A DNA stretch of 56,815 nt from an uncultured Bacteroides sp. (lineage in GTDB: Bacteria; Bacteroidota; Bacteroidia; Bacteroidales; Bacteroidaceae), in contig USCT01000011.1 of assembly GCA_900553185.1 (NCBI GenBank), forward strand, positions 1-56,815. Reading direction: 5' to 3'. Positions 18,267-27,200 of this stretch are shown here, piece after piece (the stretch's first letter is position 1; every line of letters starts with the position of its first letter). The notes beneath the pieces are model-generated. The model was not told the origin of the DNA and did not search any database. It saw only the letters and a program-made list of their open reading frames with translations. Made by a program: the position numbers and the translations under genes.

Positions 18267-21059
18267 ATGGAGTTATTGTATATGAATGGATTTACCAAGA
18301 TGAACAGTATATGGGTATTGCTTCTGGTGTTGATAGGTACTGCTTGTGCAAGAAAAGAAAATGCCCGTATCACATTGGATATGAATACGGACTGGGCTTT
18401 CTATCGTGGGGATGTTGCACACGGTGAAGATGTCGGTCTGGATGATTCCCGATGGATACCTGCAACCATTCCTCATATCATGCAACTGGAAAAGAAACAT
18501 TGCGGTGGGGATGTTATCTACGACGGTATCGGCTGGTATCGTCGGTATTTCAAACTTCCGGAGAATTATGCGGGTAAACGTATCGCCGTGTCGTTCGAGG
18601 GAGTGATGAATGCCTGTGAACTGTTTGTCAATGGTCATAAGGTGACGGAACACAAGGGAGGGTATGTTGGTTTCACATCGGATATCTCTGATTATGTCAA
18701 CTGGAACGATGACAACCTCCTGGCTCTGCGTGTGTCTGCCGCATACGATTCGCTGACTCCTCCGGGAAAGCCCCAGGATCGTCTGGATTTTTATTATTAC
18801 AGTGGAATCTACAGGGATGTGAAGATGGTTGTCACCGACAAGCTACATATCTCCGACGAACTGGAGGCGGATGAAGTGGCGGGCGGTGGACTTTTCATCA
18901 CTTACCCGAAAGTGGAGAAGGAAGAAGCTTTGGTGGCAGTCCGTACCAGCCTGAAGAACGGTCATGGGGAATGCCGCAATGGGGTGTTGCAGTCCGTGCT
19001 GAGGGATGAGGAAGGAAAGGTGGTGGCAGAACAGGAGAATCCGTTCTCACTGGAAGGTGGAGACGACTGTTGTCTGGAGCAGACCCTGACTGTCAGTAAG
19101 CCACTTCTTTGGCATCCCTATCATCCGCACCTTTATGAACTGGAGTGTCAGGTGAAGGTGGACGGTAAGACGGTCGACTCCCGTACGGAAACAATAGGTA
19201 TCCGTACCATCCGATACGACCGCGACAAAGGTTTCTTTATCAACGGTGAACATCTTTACCTGGTCGGGGCCAACCGCCATCAGTCGTTCCCGTATGTAGG
19301 GGATGCGGCTTCCAATTCCATGCAGGAACGTGATGTGATCGACATGAAACGGGGTGGTTATAATGCCGTGCGTGCCGCCCATTATCCCCAGGACCCGGCT
19401 TTTCTTGCAGCTTGCGACAGGTATGGACTGCTGGTGGTTGAATGTATTCCCGGATGGCAATATTTCAACGAGGATCCGGTATTTACCGAACGGCTTTGCC
19501 AGGTGGCCAGACAGATGATTCGTCGCGACCGTAACCATCCGTCCATAGTCCTTTGGGAGACTGCGCTGAATGAGACGCATTATCCGTTGGAGGTGGTCAA
19601 AGCCATTTATCGGATTGCCCATGAAGAGTATCCCGGCAATCAGATGTATACATCTGCCGACTATTTCAGCCATGAAGAGACGGAACCTTACTATGACGTT
19701 TTCTATAAACAGGTGGGCCGTTTCCCGAAGGACGGGAATGTGATGAGTAATTACCTGGACGACCAGATTGCTGTCAAGCCGCTCCTTACGCGTGAATGGG
19801 GTGACGGAGTAGGTGAAAAACCGCGTGTACGCCTGGATGAGAATGAAGAGGAGCAGATGAAGCAATGCCGCGGACGTTTCCAGCAGCTGATAGGGAAAGG
19901 CTATTTCGACTGGTGCATGCTGGATGCCAATCCGCGTATGGGCGGCCATTTCTTGTGGAGTTACAACGACTATAACCGGGGGGCGGAAGAGTATACGATG
20001 TTCTGTGGTGTGGTCGATGTGAACCGTTATCCGAAGTTCAGCTACTACATGATGCAGAGCATGCGTCCGAAAGAAGTCTCTCAACCGGGACTTTATGAGG
20101 GGCCGATGGTACATATCGCTTCTTTCAACTCCTCGGAGAAATACATCTCATCGACAACCGATATACCGGTCTTTTCTAATTGCGATGAAGTTCGTCTTTA
20201 CCGGAATGGGAAACTGATCGGACAGCAGACACGGGAAGCGCAGAAGGATACTTATGGAGCCATCATCGAAAAGGGCGGAAGTCCGCTCTATCTCTTCAAT
20301 GCCGGTGGCTATGAAAGCGGAGAACTGAAAGCAGAAGGCGTGGTGGACGGGAAAGTAGTTACCACTCATACGGTCCGTACTCCGGGTGCACCTCATCATG
20401 TGGAAGTGGTTGTTCCCGATCATCCTGTCATTCCGGTTGCAGACGGTAGCGATATGATTCCGGTCTATTTCATCATCTGCGATGAAAACGGTACAAGAGT
20501 AAACACTTCAGATGCGGAGATTCGTATTACTGTTACTGGTGAGGGTACATTGATAGGTGACGGTATCCGCCGGATCGGCATCAACCCGCAGCGCGTAGAA
20601 GGGGGCGTTGGATTTGCTTTTGTCCGCACTACCAAGAAGGCTGGACGGATTACCCTGACGGCTACATCGGAGGGACTGCAGAGCGGTAAAACGGAGATTA
20701 CTACCCGTCGTTTTGAAGGAGAATACCTGCCGGACGGTTACCATCGTCCTTTTACCGGCAATGAGGAAGATGGTGTAGTTGTCAAGCCGACCCGTTGGGA
20801 CAAACAGATATTGGAAAGGCCGGTAGCGGAAATTGAATCGGTTAAGGTTTCCTCCACCCAAGACGGTTATCCGGAATCGAACCTGACCGACAGTGATGAT
20901 TTCAGTTGGTGGATTGCCGGCGAGGATACTTTTCCGCAGGTCATCACACTGACACTAACAGAGCCGACGGATATCATCGCCAGCCGCATCCGTTTCCAGA
21001 AAGACAGTTCTTCGTATAAGCATCGGGTAGAGGTCTCGGAAGACGGGGCTTCGTGGTAA
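18267..21059 (+). CDS. GH2 beta-galactosidase-like lipoprotein, C-terminus cut by an in-frame stop
   Basis: The 930-residue protein has a lipoprotein signal (LIGTAC). Its true start may be the Met at 18300, since residues 12-26 form the hydrophobic core. GH2 sugar-binding and immunoglobulin-like domains (about 30-320) precede the TIM barrel. The barrel has the acid/base at Asn435-Glu436 (LWETALNETH) and a likely nucleophile Glu510 (LLTREWGDGVG). Further beta domains follow, then the start of a discoidin (F5/8-type) domain (SSTQDGYPESNLTDSDDFSW). The frame ends at TAA (21057-21059) directly after a Trp codon, but the same frame stays open for 45 more codons to 21197. The relic at 24512-24763 has AAA (Lys) at the stop position. 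The catalytic core is intact, so activity is likely unless loss of the domain destabilises it. Confidence 0.88.
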   Translation: MELLYMNGFTKMNSIWVLLLVLIGTACARKENARITLDMNTDWAFYRGDVAHGEDVGLDDSRWIPATIPHIMQLEKKHCGGDVIYDGIGWYRRYFKLPENYAGKRIAVSFEGVMNACELFVNGHKVTEHKGGYVGFTSDISDYVNWNDDNLLALRVSAAYDSLTPPGKPQDRLDFYYYSGIYRDVKMVVTDKLHISDELEADEVAGGGLFITYPKVEKEEALVAVRTSLKNGHGECRNGVLQSVLRDEEGKVVAEQENPFSLEGGDDCCLEQTLTVSKPLLWHPYHPHLYELECQVKVDGKTVDSRTETIGIRTIRYDRDKGFFINGEHLYLVGANRHQSFPYVGDAASNSMQERDVIDMKRGGYNAVRAAHYPQDPAFLAACDRYGLLVVECIPGWQYFNEDPVFTERLCQVARQMIRRDRNHPSIVLWETALNETHYPLEVVKAIYRIAHEEYPGNQMYTSADYFSHEETEPYYDVFYKQVGRFPKDGNVMSNYLDDQIAVKPLLTREWGDGVGEKPRVRLDENEEEQMKQCRGRFQQLIGKGYFDWCMLDANPRMGGHFLWSYNDYNRGAEEYTMFCGVVDVNRYPKFSYYMMQSMRPKEVSQPGLYEGPMVHIASFNSSEKYISSTTDIPVFSNCDEVRLYRNGKLIGQQTREAQKDTYGAIIEKGGSPLYLFNAGGYESGELKAEGVVDGKVVTTHTVRTPGAPHHVEVVVPDHPVIPVADGSDMIPVYFIICDENGTRVNTSDAEIRITVTGEGTLIGDGIRRIGINPQRVEGGVGFAFVRTTKKAGRITLTATSEGLQSGKTEITTRRFEGEYLPDGYHRPFTGNEEDGVVVKPTRWDKQILERPVAEIESVKVSSTQDGYPESNLTDSDDFSWWIAGEDTFPQVITLTLTEPTDIIASRIRFQKDSSSYKHRVEVSEDGASW

Positions 21060-21197
21060 CTTCTGTATGAGCGTGAATGTACGGGTTGGGATTTTAAACC
21101 GGTACGTCTGGGAAAGAAACTCAGATACTTTCGGCTAACCATAGAAGATGTGTCGGAGGGAAGAGCAGGACTGGCGGAAATTACACTTTTTAAATAG
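21060..21197 (+). pseudogene. Orphaned tail of the GH2 discoidin domain
   Basis: These 45 codons plus a stop continue the frame of the GH2 gene after its premature TAA. They encode LLYERECTGWDFKPVRLGKK, then LRYFRLTIEDVSEGRAGLAEITLFK, the closing strands of an F5/8-type discoidin domain. The relic at 24512-24763 encodes nearly the same tail without this stop. The stretch is untranslated unless readthrough occurs. Confidence 0.8.
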
Positions 21198-21360
21198 CCA
21201 GGTGTAATAGAGGGAATAGGTACGATAGGAGCATCATGATGTTCTGTATAGAAATTTTGCTCTGTTTCTTCAGTCAATCAGTAATAAACATTTGAATGAA
21301 ATGAGAAGTTATAGTCCATTGTTAAAATAGTAGAATCTAATTATCATCAGTGGTGATCGT

Positions 21361-21739
21361 ATGAAAAAGTATTGGATATTCATAAGTACATTATGTCTAT
21401 GTGCTTGCGGTGTAAAAGTTTCAACAGATAAAGAAGAAGTTGGCTGGCAAAAAGAAACTTCCGGCGTTTGGACCATGTCGGTTGGAACTCCTGAAAAGGT
21501 GAATTTGTTGAGTGAATTACATATCACGCCAAAGATGGAGGCCATTCAAAAGATGGGTGAAGCGGATCTTCCTATTTCGGAACAGGATATTACAACAGAA
21601 GTAGTAGATGGAAAAACGTATATCCCCAATTGAAGTAAGAGTTGATTCTGAAGGAAAAAAGAAAGGTGAAGTACGTATTCCGGAAGGAAAATCGACATGG
21701 TCTTATGGAGATTTCTCATTTAAGTTTATGACGAAATAA
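21361..21739 (+). pseudogene. Collapsed GH31-like gene (N- and C-terminal ends only)
   Basis: A 90-codon lipoprotein-like frame (start at 21361, lipobox LCACG, stop at 21633) breaks off after EVVDGKTYI. A second frame shifted by one base (from about 21617 to the stop at 21737-21739) continues with PIEVRVDSEGKKKGEVRIPE and ends WSYGDFSFKFMTK. The first part resembles the N-terminus of secreted Bacteroides GH31 enzymes as I remember them, and the second looks like the extreme C-terminus of the same protein. The body of the enzyme is missing. The family assignment is tentative. That this is a gene collapsed by internal deletion with a frame change is well supported by the two joined, unlike halves. 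Confidence 0.55.
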
Positions 21740-21804
21740 TACAATTTATCTCTGAAAGAATAAATAGAGCTTTATTCAATGATTTGATATAAACTATTTG
21801 AAAC

Positions 21805-24345
21805 ATGAAAAACATATCAAAATATTTAGGAAGTTTGGCGGTCTTGCTTCTATGTCTCGCTTGTGGAGACAATATGGTAGAGAAAGGCCCCATCAAACGG
21901 TCGGGACAGGCCGATGTGATTTCGCTTGACGATGACTGGCGTTTCATCCGGTATGGCTTGCAGGCGGATGGGACGCGCGTGGAAGAACCTGCCGGGATGT
22001 TTGAACAGGCAACGGATGATTCGGACTGGGAGACCTTGGATGTCCCTCATGATTTTGCCATTAAAGGACCGTTCCGGATGGATTTGGCGGGAAATACAGG
22101 CCGCCTTCCGTTCCAGGGAATCGGCTGGTATCGGAAAACCTTTACAGTAGATGAGGTTGATCAGGGAAAACGGTTCTATGTGGATTTCGACGGAGTGATG
22201 GCGAATGCTCAGGTTTGGCTGAATGGTGAGTATGTCGGGACGTGGCCGTATGGTTATAATTCGTTCCGTCTGGACTTAACTCCGTTTATTCAGGTGGGGA
22301 AAGAAAACCTGTTAGCGGTGCGGACTGATACGGAGAAGTGGGATTCTCGCTGGTATCCGGGAGCTGGTATTTATCGCCATGTCTGGTTGGTGAAGACGGG
22401 ACAGGTACATGTCCGTCATTGGGGAACCAAGATGGAGACAACGAACCTGACGGAAAAGACGGCTGATTTGCATTTTACGGTGGAAGTGGAAAATCATTTG
22501 AACGAGGAAACGCAAGCTGTAGTGAAGACGTCTGTTTATGAACTGGATTCATTGGATTGTCTGGGCAAGCGGGTGCTCCGCTTCGATGACCAGACTTTAC
22601 CGTTGAAGGCGATGTCGGCAGGAAAGGTTGACCTGCAGAAACAGATGGACGATTGTAAGCGTTGGGATATCGAATCGCCCAACCGTTATATGGCCTGTGT
22701 GACGATACAGGTCGATGGAGAGGAAACCGACCGTTACTACACACCGTTTGGAGTACGTGAAACCAGTGTTTCGCGCGATGGCTTTTTCTTGAATGGCCGT
22801 CGGGTAGAGATCAAAGGGGTTTGTAACCATCACGATCTGGGAGCGTTGGGAGCCGCTTTCAACCGGAGTGCACTGGAACGTCAGTTCCGTATTATGCGGG
22901 AGATGGGTTGCAACTCGATCCGTACGTCACATAATCCTCCTGCTCCGGAATTATTGGATTTGGCAGACAAAACCGGTATGCTGATCATGGACGAAGCCTT
23001 CGATGCCTGGGCTCATGGTAAACGGGAATGGGACTATAATAAATTGTATGAAGAATGGCACGAGAAAGACTTGGAAGCCTTGGTACGTCGTGACTGGAAC
23101 CATCCTTCTGTTGTTTTCTGGTCGATTGGAAATGAAGTATTGGAACAGCAGAATGTGGAAATGACACGCCACTTGGTCGAAATCGTCAAGGAATTGGACA
23201 AGACTCGTCCGGTAACAAATGGATATAATGATCCGAATGGAGGACGGGCTTCAGGAGCCAGTATGGCATTAGATGTGATGGGCGTCAATTATTTCTTCTA
23301 CGAGCAGGCCAAATGGGATAAGGACGAGCGATATAAAGATATGCCGACAATCGGTACGGAAACGTCTTCCTGTCTGAGTACGCGTGGGGTTTATTTCTTG
23401 GGTGATACGATCCGCAAGGATTTCCAGATTACTTCCTATGATGTGGATGCTCCGGGTTGGGGTTGTAATCCGGATACCCAATTCGCAACCAATTATCGCT
23501 ATCCGCATTTGTTGGGTGAATACGTTTGGACCGGTTTTGATTATTTGGGCGAGCCGACTCCGTTTAATTCAGACAATACCAACCTGTTGAACTTCCGGAC
23601 TGACCCGTCGAAAAGGGCCGAACTGGAAAAACAGTTGGCAGAATTGGCACGTACGCAACCGCCTTCGCGGAGTAGTTACTTCGGTATAGTCGATTTGGCC
23701 GGATTCCCGAAAGACCGTTATTATCTGTACCAGTCGCATTGGCGTCCGGATTTCCCGATGGCACATATTCTGCCGCATTGGAACTGGGCCGGTCGTGAAG
23801 GGCAGATTATTCCGGTACATGTTTATACTTCCGGAACGGAGGCTGAATTGTTTGTCAACGGCAAGAGTTATGGACGTAAAACGAAGGAAGAAGGTAAGGA
23901 TTTCCGTTTGGTATGGGACAGTGTCGTATATCAACCGGGGAGTGTGAAAGTCATTGCTTATAAGGGTGGAAAAAAATGGGCAGAAGATGAAATTCAGACA
24001 GCGGGTGTGGCTCGGAAGATTCAATTGTCGGCAGATCATGCTTCAATAACAGGCAATGAAGACGAACTGGCATTCATAACTGCAACGGTTGTAGATGCAT
24101 CCGGAAGGAAAGTCCCGACCGCCTGTCTACCGTTGAAAGTAGAAGTTACAGGTTGTGGTGAATTGGTTGCTACGGATAATGGTGATCCTACATCATTCAC
24201 TCCGTTTCAAAGTGCTGAACGGGAGTCGTTCAACGGTTTGGCATTGGCTATTGTCCGAGGAAAGAAAGGAACTACAGGGAAGATGCAGGTAAAAGTAAGT
24301 GGAGCTGGTCTGGAATCTGCTTCGATAGAAATTGAAGTGAAATAA
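21805..24345 (+). CDS. GH2 beta-galactosidase-like lipoprotein
   Basis: The 846-residue protein has a lipoprotein signal (LLLCLACGD). An N-terminal jelly-roll (about 35-220) contains GIGWYRKTFTVDEVDQGKRF and SRWYPGAGIYRHVWLVKTG, followed by an immunoglobulin-like domain (about 220-330). The TIM barrel has acid/base Glu444 (FWSIGNEVLEQ) and likely nucleophile Glu519 (IGTETSSCLSTRG). C-terminal domains include GEYVWTGFDYLGEPTPFNSD and a DUF4982-like segment. It is the intact member of the region between GH31-like and GH35/GH2 relics and is closely related over its full length to the protein at 45208. Periplasmic or surface-anchored exo-hydrolysis of beta-galactosides is most likely. Other GH2 activities (beta-glucuronidase, beta-mannosidase) cannot be excluded from sequence. 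Confidence 0.92.
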   Translation: MKNISKYLGSLAVLLLCLACGDNMVEKGPIKRSGQADVISLDDDWRFIRYGLQADGTRVEEPAGMFEQATDDSDWETLDVPHDFAIKGPFRMDLAGNTGRLPFQGIGWYRKTFTVDEVDQGKRFYVDFDGVMANAQVWLNGEYVGTWPYGYNSFRLDLTPFIQVGKENLLAVRTDTEKWDSRWYPGAGIYRHVWLVKTGQVHVRHWGTKMETTNLTEKTADLHFTVEVENHLNEETQAVVKTSVYELDSLDCLGKRVLRFDDQTLPLKAMSAGKVDLQKQMDDCKRWDIESPNRYMACVTIQVDGEETDRYYTPFGVRETSVSRDGFFLNGRRVEIKGVCNHHDLGALGAAFNRSALERQFRIMREMGCNSIRTSHNPPAPELLDLADKTGMLIMDEAFDAWAHGKREWDYNKLYEEWHEKDLEALVRRDWNHPSVVFWSIGNEVLEQQNVEMTRHLVEIVKELDKTRPVTNGYNDPNGGRASGASMALDVMGVNYFFYEQAKWDKDERYKDMPTIGTETSSCLSTRGVYFLGDTIRKDFQITSYDVDAPGWGCNPDTQFATNYRYPHLLGEYVWTGFDYLGEPTPFNSDNTNLLNFRTDPSKRAELEKQLAELARTQPPSRSSYFGIVDLAGFPKDRYYLYQSHWRPDFPMAHILPHWNWAGREGQIIPVHVYTSGTEAELFVNGKSYGRKTKEEGKDFRLVWDSVVYQPGSVKVIAYKGGKKWAEDEIQTAGVARKIQLSADHASITGNEDELAFITATVVDASGRKVPTACLPLKVEVTGCGELVATDNGDPTSFTPFQSAERESFNGLALAIVRGKKGTTGKMQVKVSGAGLESASIEIEVK

Positions 24346-24360
24346 AAGAAAGAAGAAAAG

Positions 24361-24487
24361 GATGCAGCCGGTGAGACAGAAGGCTGAATCCTGTCTCGAT
24401 TCGGAGATGGGAACTGGTTGGTGATTTCCATCCGTTCGAAACCCTATCAGGATGCCGCAGAGATGAAGAAAAAGGAATCTAGGCAAT
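24361..24487 (+). pseudogene. Relic of a GH35 3' end
   Basis: This sequence is homologous to two separated pieces of the GH35 gene at 16706. The first (24361-24440) matches the region around 17775-17868 (GVTEGWILPRFDDGDWSV), with TGG changed to TGA. The second (24442 onward) matches the last codons around 18181-18214 (PYRDAAEMKE). The middle is deleted. It is non-functional and evidence that a second GH35 copy once stood here. Confidence 0.7.
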
Positions 24488-24511
24488 GGATACGTATAAT
24501 AAAAATCAGTC

Positions 24512-24763
24512 ATATTGACTTTGAAAGAGTCTACAGAGATTATCGCCAGCCGTATCCGTTTTCCGAAAGACAGTTCTTCGTATAAGCATCGGTTAGAGGT
24601 TTCGGAAGACGGATCTTCGTGGAAACTTCTGTATAAGCGTGAATGTACGGGTTGAGATTTTAAGTCTGTACAGATGAATAAGAGACTGAAGTATTTCAGG
24701 ATAACAATCGAAGATGCTTCCGAGGGGCGTGCCGGACTGGCTGAAGTGACTTTATACAAATAG
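24512..24763 (+). pseudogene. Relic of a GH2 discoidin C-terminus
   Basis: This encodes SRIRFPKDSSSYKHRLEVSE, then DGSSWKLLYKRECTG, a TGA in place of the Trp codon, and DFKSVQMNKRLKYFRITIED up to a final TAG at 24761-24763. It matches the tail of the GH2 gene at 18267, including the part beyond its premature stop (20970-21197). Together with the GH35 relic just upstream it is the two ends of a deleted GH35-GH2 gene pair. Confidence 0.75.
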
Positions 24764-24804
24764 AGTAAAAAATAGTCGGGATTTACTTAGAGTGATTGGT
24801 GCAA

Positions 24805-24823
24805 TAATATAATATAATATAAT
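24805..24823. repeat. Short ATAAT tandem repeat before a start codon
   Basis: TAATATAATATAATATAAT is nearly four units of a 5-base repeat. It is followed by TAAGGAG at 24825-24831 and the start codon at 24832. Such repeats can slip and alter promoter or leader spacing. Whether it varies is unknown. Confidence 0.5.
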
Positions 24824-24831
24824 GTAAGGAG

Positions 24832-27108
24832 ATGAAGAAGTTTGTGTGTTTGATTGCGGTATTCCTTTTGTGCAGCCATTTGTCTGCACGGGAATACCAT
24901 GTGTCCGTAAAAGGAAAGGATACAAATGTGGGCAGTTTGTCTGCACCGCTGCGAACTATTCAGGCGGCTGCTGACAAGGCGATGCCGGGCGATGTGATTA
25001 CCGTGCATGAAGGAATTTATCGGGAACAGGTGGTACCGCCTCGTGGCGGTGAATCGGACGAGAAACGTATCATTTATCAAGCTGCACCGGGCGAACGGGT
25101 GGTTATTAGCGGTTCGGAACGGGTTAAGGGTTGGGAAAAAGTACAAGACAATGCGTGGAAGTTGACTTTGCCTGATTCGTTCTTTGGCGAGAGCAATCCG
25201 TTTGACGAACAGATATATGGCAGTTGGTATCGTGGCAAAGGACGTCCGAATCACACAGGAATGGTGCTTCTTGAGGGGAAACGTATCCGTGAGACGTTTT
25301 CGTTAGAAGATGTGTTGCAGCCACTTGATGGCAAACAACCGCATTGGTATGCCGAAGCCGACGGCAACGGTGGCCCTGTATTGATGAATTTCGAATGGGT
25401 AGAGCCGGTGGGTGGCAAACGGCAGACTTCCATGCATGCTTCGGTAAAAGGGGGCGATGCGGCTATTTGCATTACGATTGTCAACCGATGGCCTTTCGGT
25501 TATTTGAAAGATGGGTCAGAGATGTATTTCGACCAGGTGGATTTTGGTACAAGTTCGGATACACTGATTTTTCAGGCGGCTACATTAGGCAAGGGGGGAA
25601 CAGTCGAAATGCGTTTGGATACGCCTGATGGGGAATTGTTGGGAACCTCGCAGGTGACGAATACGGGTGACTGGGAGAAGTTCGAAGAGTTCTGCCTTCC
25701 GATGAAACGAGTGCTGGAGGGCAAACACAACCTCTGTTTGGTCGTTCGTGCGCCGGAGTTGCCTGAAAAGGGGAAGACTTCTATCTGGGCACAGTTCCCT
25801 GATAGTGTGAATCCCAATAAGGCAGGTGTGGAGATTACAGTTCGTCCGCAAGTCTTTTATCCGGAGAAGACAGGGATAGACTATATCACTGTCCGCGGAT
25901 TTATTCTGGAGAATGCCGCTACTAACTGGGCACCTCCCTCAGCCGAACAGCCAGGTCTGATCGGACCGCGCTGGGCAAAAGGATGGGTGATTGAAGCCAA
26001 TACCATCCGTAACTCCCGTTGTGCCGGTATTTCGTTGGGCAGACCGACATTCGGCCATTCGCATCATTACCGTTTCATGCCTCCGAGAGTCTATCCGGAA
26101 GCGGATGGAGGGCAGACGGAACAGCAGTTGTTGGATTATTTCGCCCATGCTTCTTGGAATAAAGAGGATGCCGGATTCCATGTCATTCGCAACAATCATA
26201 TTTATGATTGCGGACAAGCGGGAATTGTCGGTTGCAGCGGCGCTGCTTTCAGTGTGATAGAGGGTAATGAAATTCATGATATATGTTTGGACGAGACTTT
26301 CGAAGGCGACGAGATGGCGGGTATCAAGTTGCACTTTGCCGTGGATGCCATCATCAGAGACAATCATATCTATAACACCATCCGTGGTTTGTGGCTCGAC
26401 TGGGGTTCGCAAGGTATGCAGGTGACGGGCAATCTGTTTCACGACAACAACGTGCAGGAGGATATTTTCATAGAGGTTTGTCACGGCCCGATACTTTTGG
26501 CAAACAATATCCTGTTGTCCGGCTATTCGCTGAATCTGTCGCAAGGGATTGCCGGGGTACACAATCTGGTGACGGGTAAGGTGTTTGCCGGATTAGACCG
26601 TTGCGCCGGGGGTAGGTATTCTTTTTTTTACGAACCGCATGGGACGGTCTCGGTCGGCAATGTGCAGAATATGGGAGGTGACTTGCAATGGGTGAACAAC
26701 CATTTCGCCCAAAAGGCCTCTTTGGGTAACTGGGACGAATGCCTGCTACCTATCCGTTACAAAGGCAACCTGTTTACGGCAGGGGCACATCCCGACAAGC
26801 GGGAAAAAGATTTTGTGGAGGCTTCCGGTTTTGACTCTGCTATCCGTTTGGAGCAGCGTGCTGACGGTTGGTATCTGAAGATGAATGTCCCCCAGGAAGG
26901 TATCACGAATCCGAAAAGCCGGTTAGTGACTACCGAAACATTGGATAAGGCGATTATCCCTCAACAAGCATTTGTGAATCCGGATGATAGTCCCATTGCC
27001 ATCGACAAGGACTATTTGGGAAATAAGCGGAATGCTGTGCATCCTTACCCGGGACCGATAGAGGTGGAGAAAAGCGGTGCGCAGGAATGGAAAGTCTGGC
27101 CTAAATGA
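24832..27108 (+). CDS. Secreted parallel beta-helix glycosidase (GH141-like) with CBM6-like insert
   Basis: The 758-residue protein has a signal peptide ending SHLSA. It begins with the typical right-handed beta-helix entry (REYHVSVKGKDTNVGSLSAP and TIQAAADKAMPGDVITVHEG). A CBM6-like beta-sandwich is inserted at about 195-300 (GTVEMRLDTPDGELLGTSQV and VLEGKHNLCLVVRAPE). The helix continues with repeated asparagine-rich coils (IEANTIRNSRCAGISLG, VIRNNHIYDCGQAGIVG, IEGNEIHDICLDETFEGDEM). The order resembles GH141 (alpha-L-fucosidase or xylanase) and related beta-helix families. A polysaccharide lyase is less likely. A ribosome-binding-like TAAGGAG touches the start. An eight-T run occurs in frame near 26622. 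The neighbouring GH43 carries a related CBM6-like domain, suggesting a shared ligand. The activity remains a guess. Confidence 0.65.
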   Translation: MKKFVCLIAVFLLCSHLSAREYHVSVKGKDTNVGSLSAPLRTIQAAADKAMPGDVITVHEGIYREQVVPPRGGESDEKRIIYQAAPGERVVISGSERVKGWEKVQDNAWKLTLPDSFFGESNPFDEQIYGSWYRGKGRPNHTGMVLLEGKRIRETFSLEDVLQPLDGKQPHWYAEADGNGGPVLMNFEWVEPVGGKRQTSMHASVKGGDAAICITIVNRWPFGYLKDGSEMYFDQVDFGTSSDTLIFQAATLGKGGTVEMRLDTPDGELLGTSQVTNTGDWEKFEEFCLPMKRVLEGKHNLCLVVRAPELPEKGKTSIWAQFPDSVNPNKAGVEITVRPQVFYPEKTGIDYITVRGFILENAATNWAPPSAEQPGLIGPRWAKGWVIEANTIRNSRCAGISLGRPTFGHSHHYRFMPPRVYPEADGGQTEQQLLDYFAHASWNKEDAGFHVIRNNHIYDCGQAGIVGCSGAAFSVIEGNEIHDICLDETFEGDEMAGIKLHFAVDAIIRDNHIYNTIRGLWLDWGSQGMQVTGNLFHDNNVQEDIFIEVCHGPILLANNILLSGYSLNLSQGIAGVHNLVTGKVFAGLDRCAGGRYSFFYEPHGTVSVGNVQNMGGDLQWVNNHFAQKASLGNWDECLLPIRYKGNLFTAGAHPDKREKDFVEASGFDSAIRLEQRADGWYLKMNVPQEGITNPKSRLVTTETLDKAIIPQQAFVNPDDSPIAIDKDYLGNKRNAVHPYPGPIEVEKSGAQEWKVWPK

Positions 27109-27200
27109 TTGATATGAAATCTATAAATGAAGGAAGTCTGAGGACGATATTGATGTATAGAATCAAGAAAAACAGTAGAAACAAATAAATACGTGTTACG

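Noticed and set aside
19047..20114. Long minus-strand open frame (355 codons) inside the GH2 gene
   Set aside because: It is antisense to the GH2 catalytic barrel; no domain is recognisable and similar antisense frames occur opposite most genes here.
26622..26629. Run of eight T in the beta-helix gene as a possible phase-variation site
   Set aside because: The frame is intact, the run is short, and AT-rich Phe codons explain it; there is no sign of a switched-off state.
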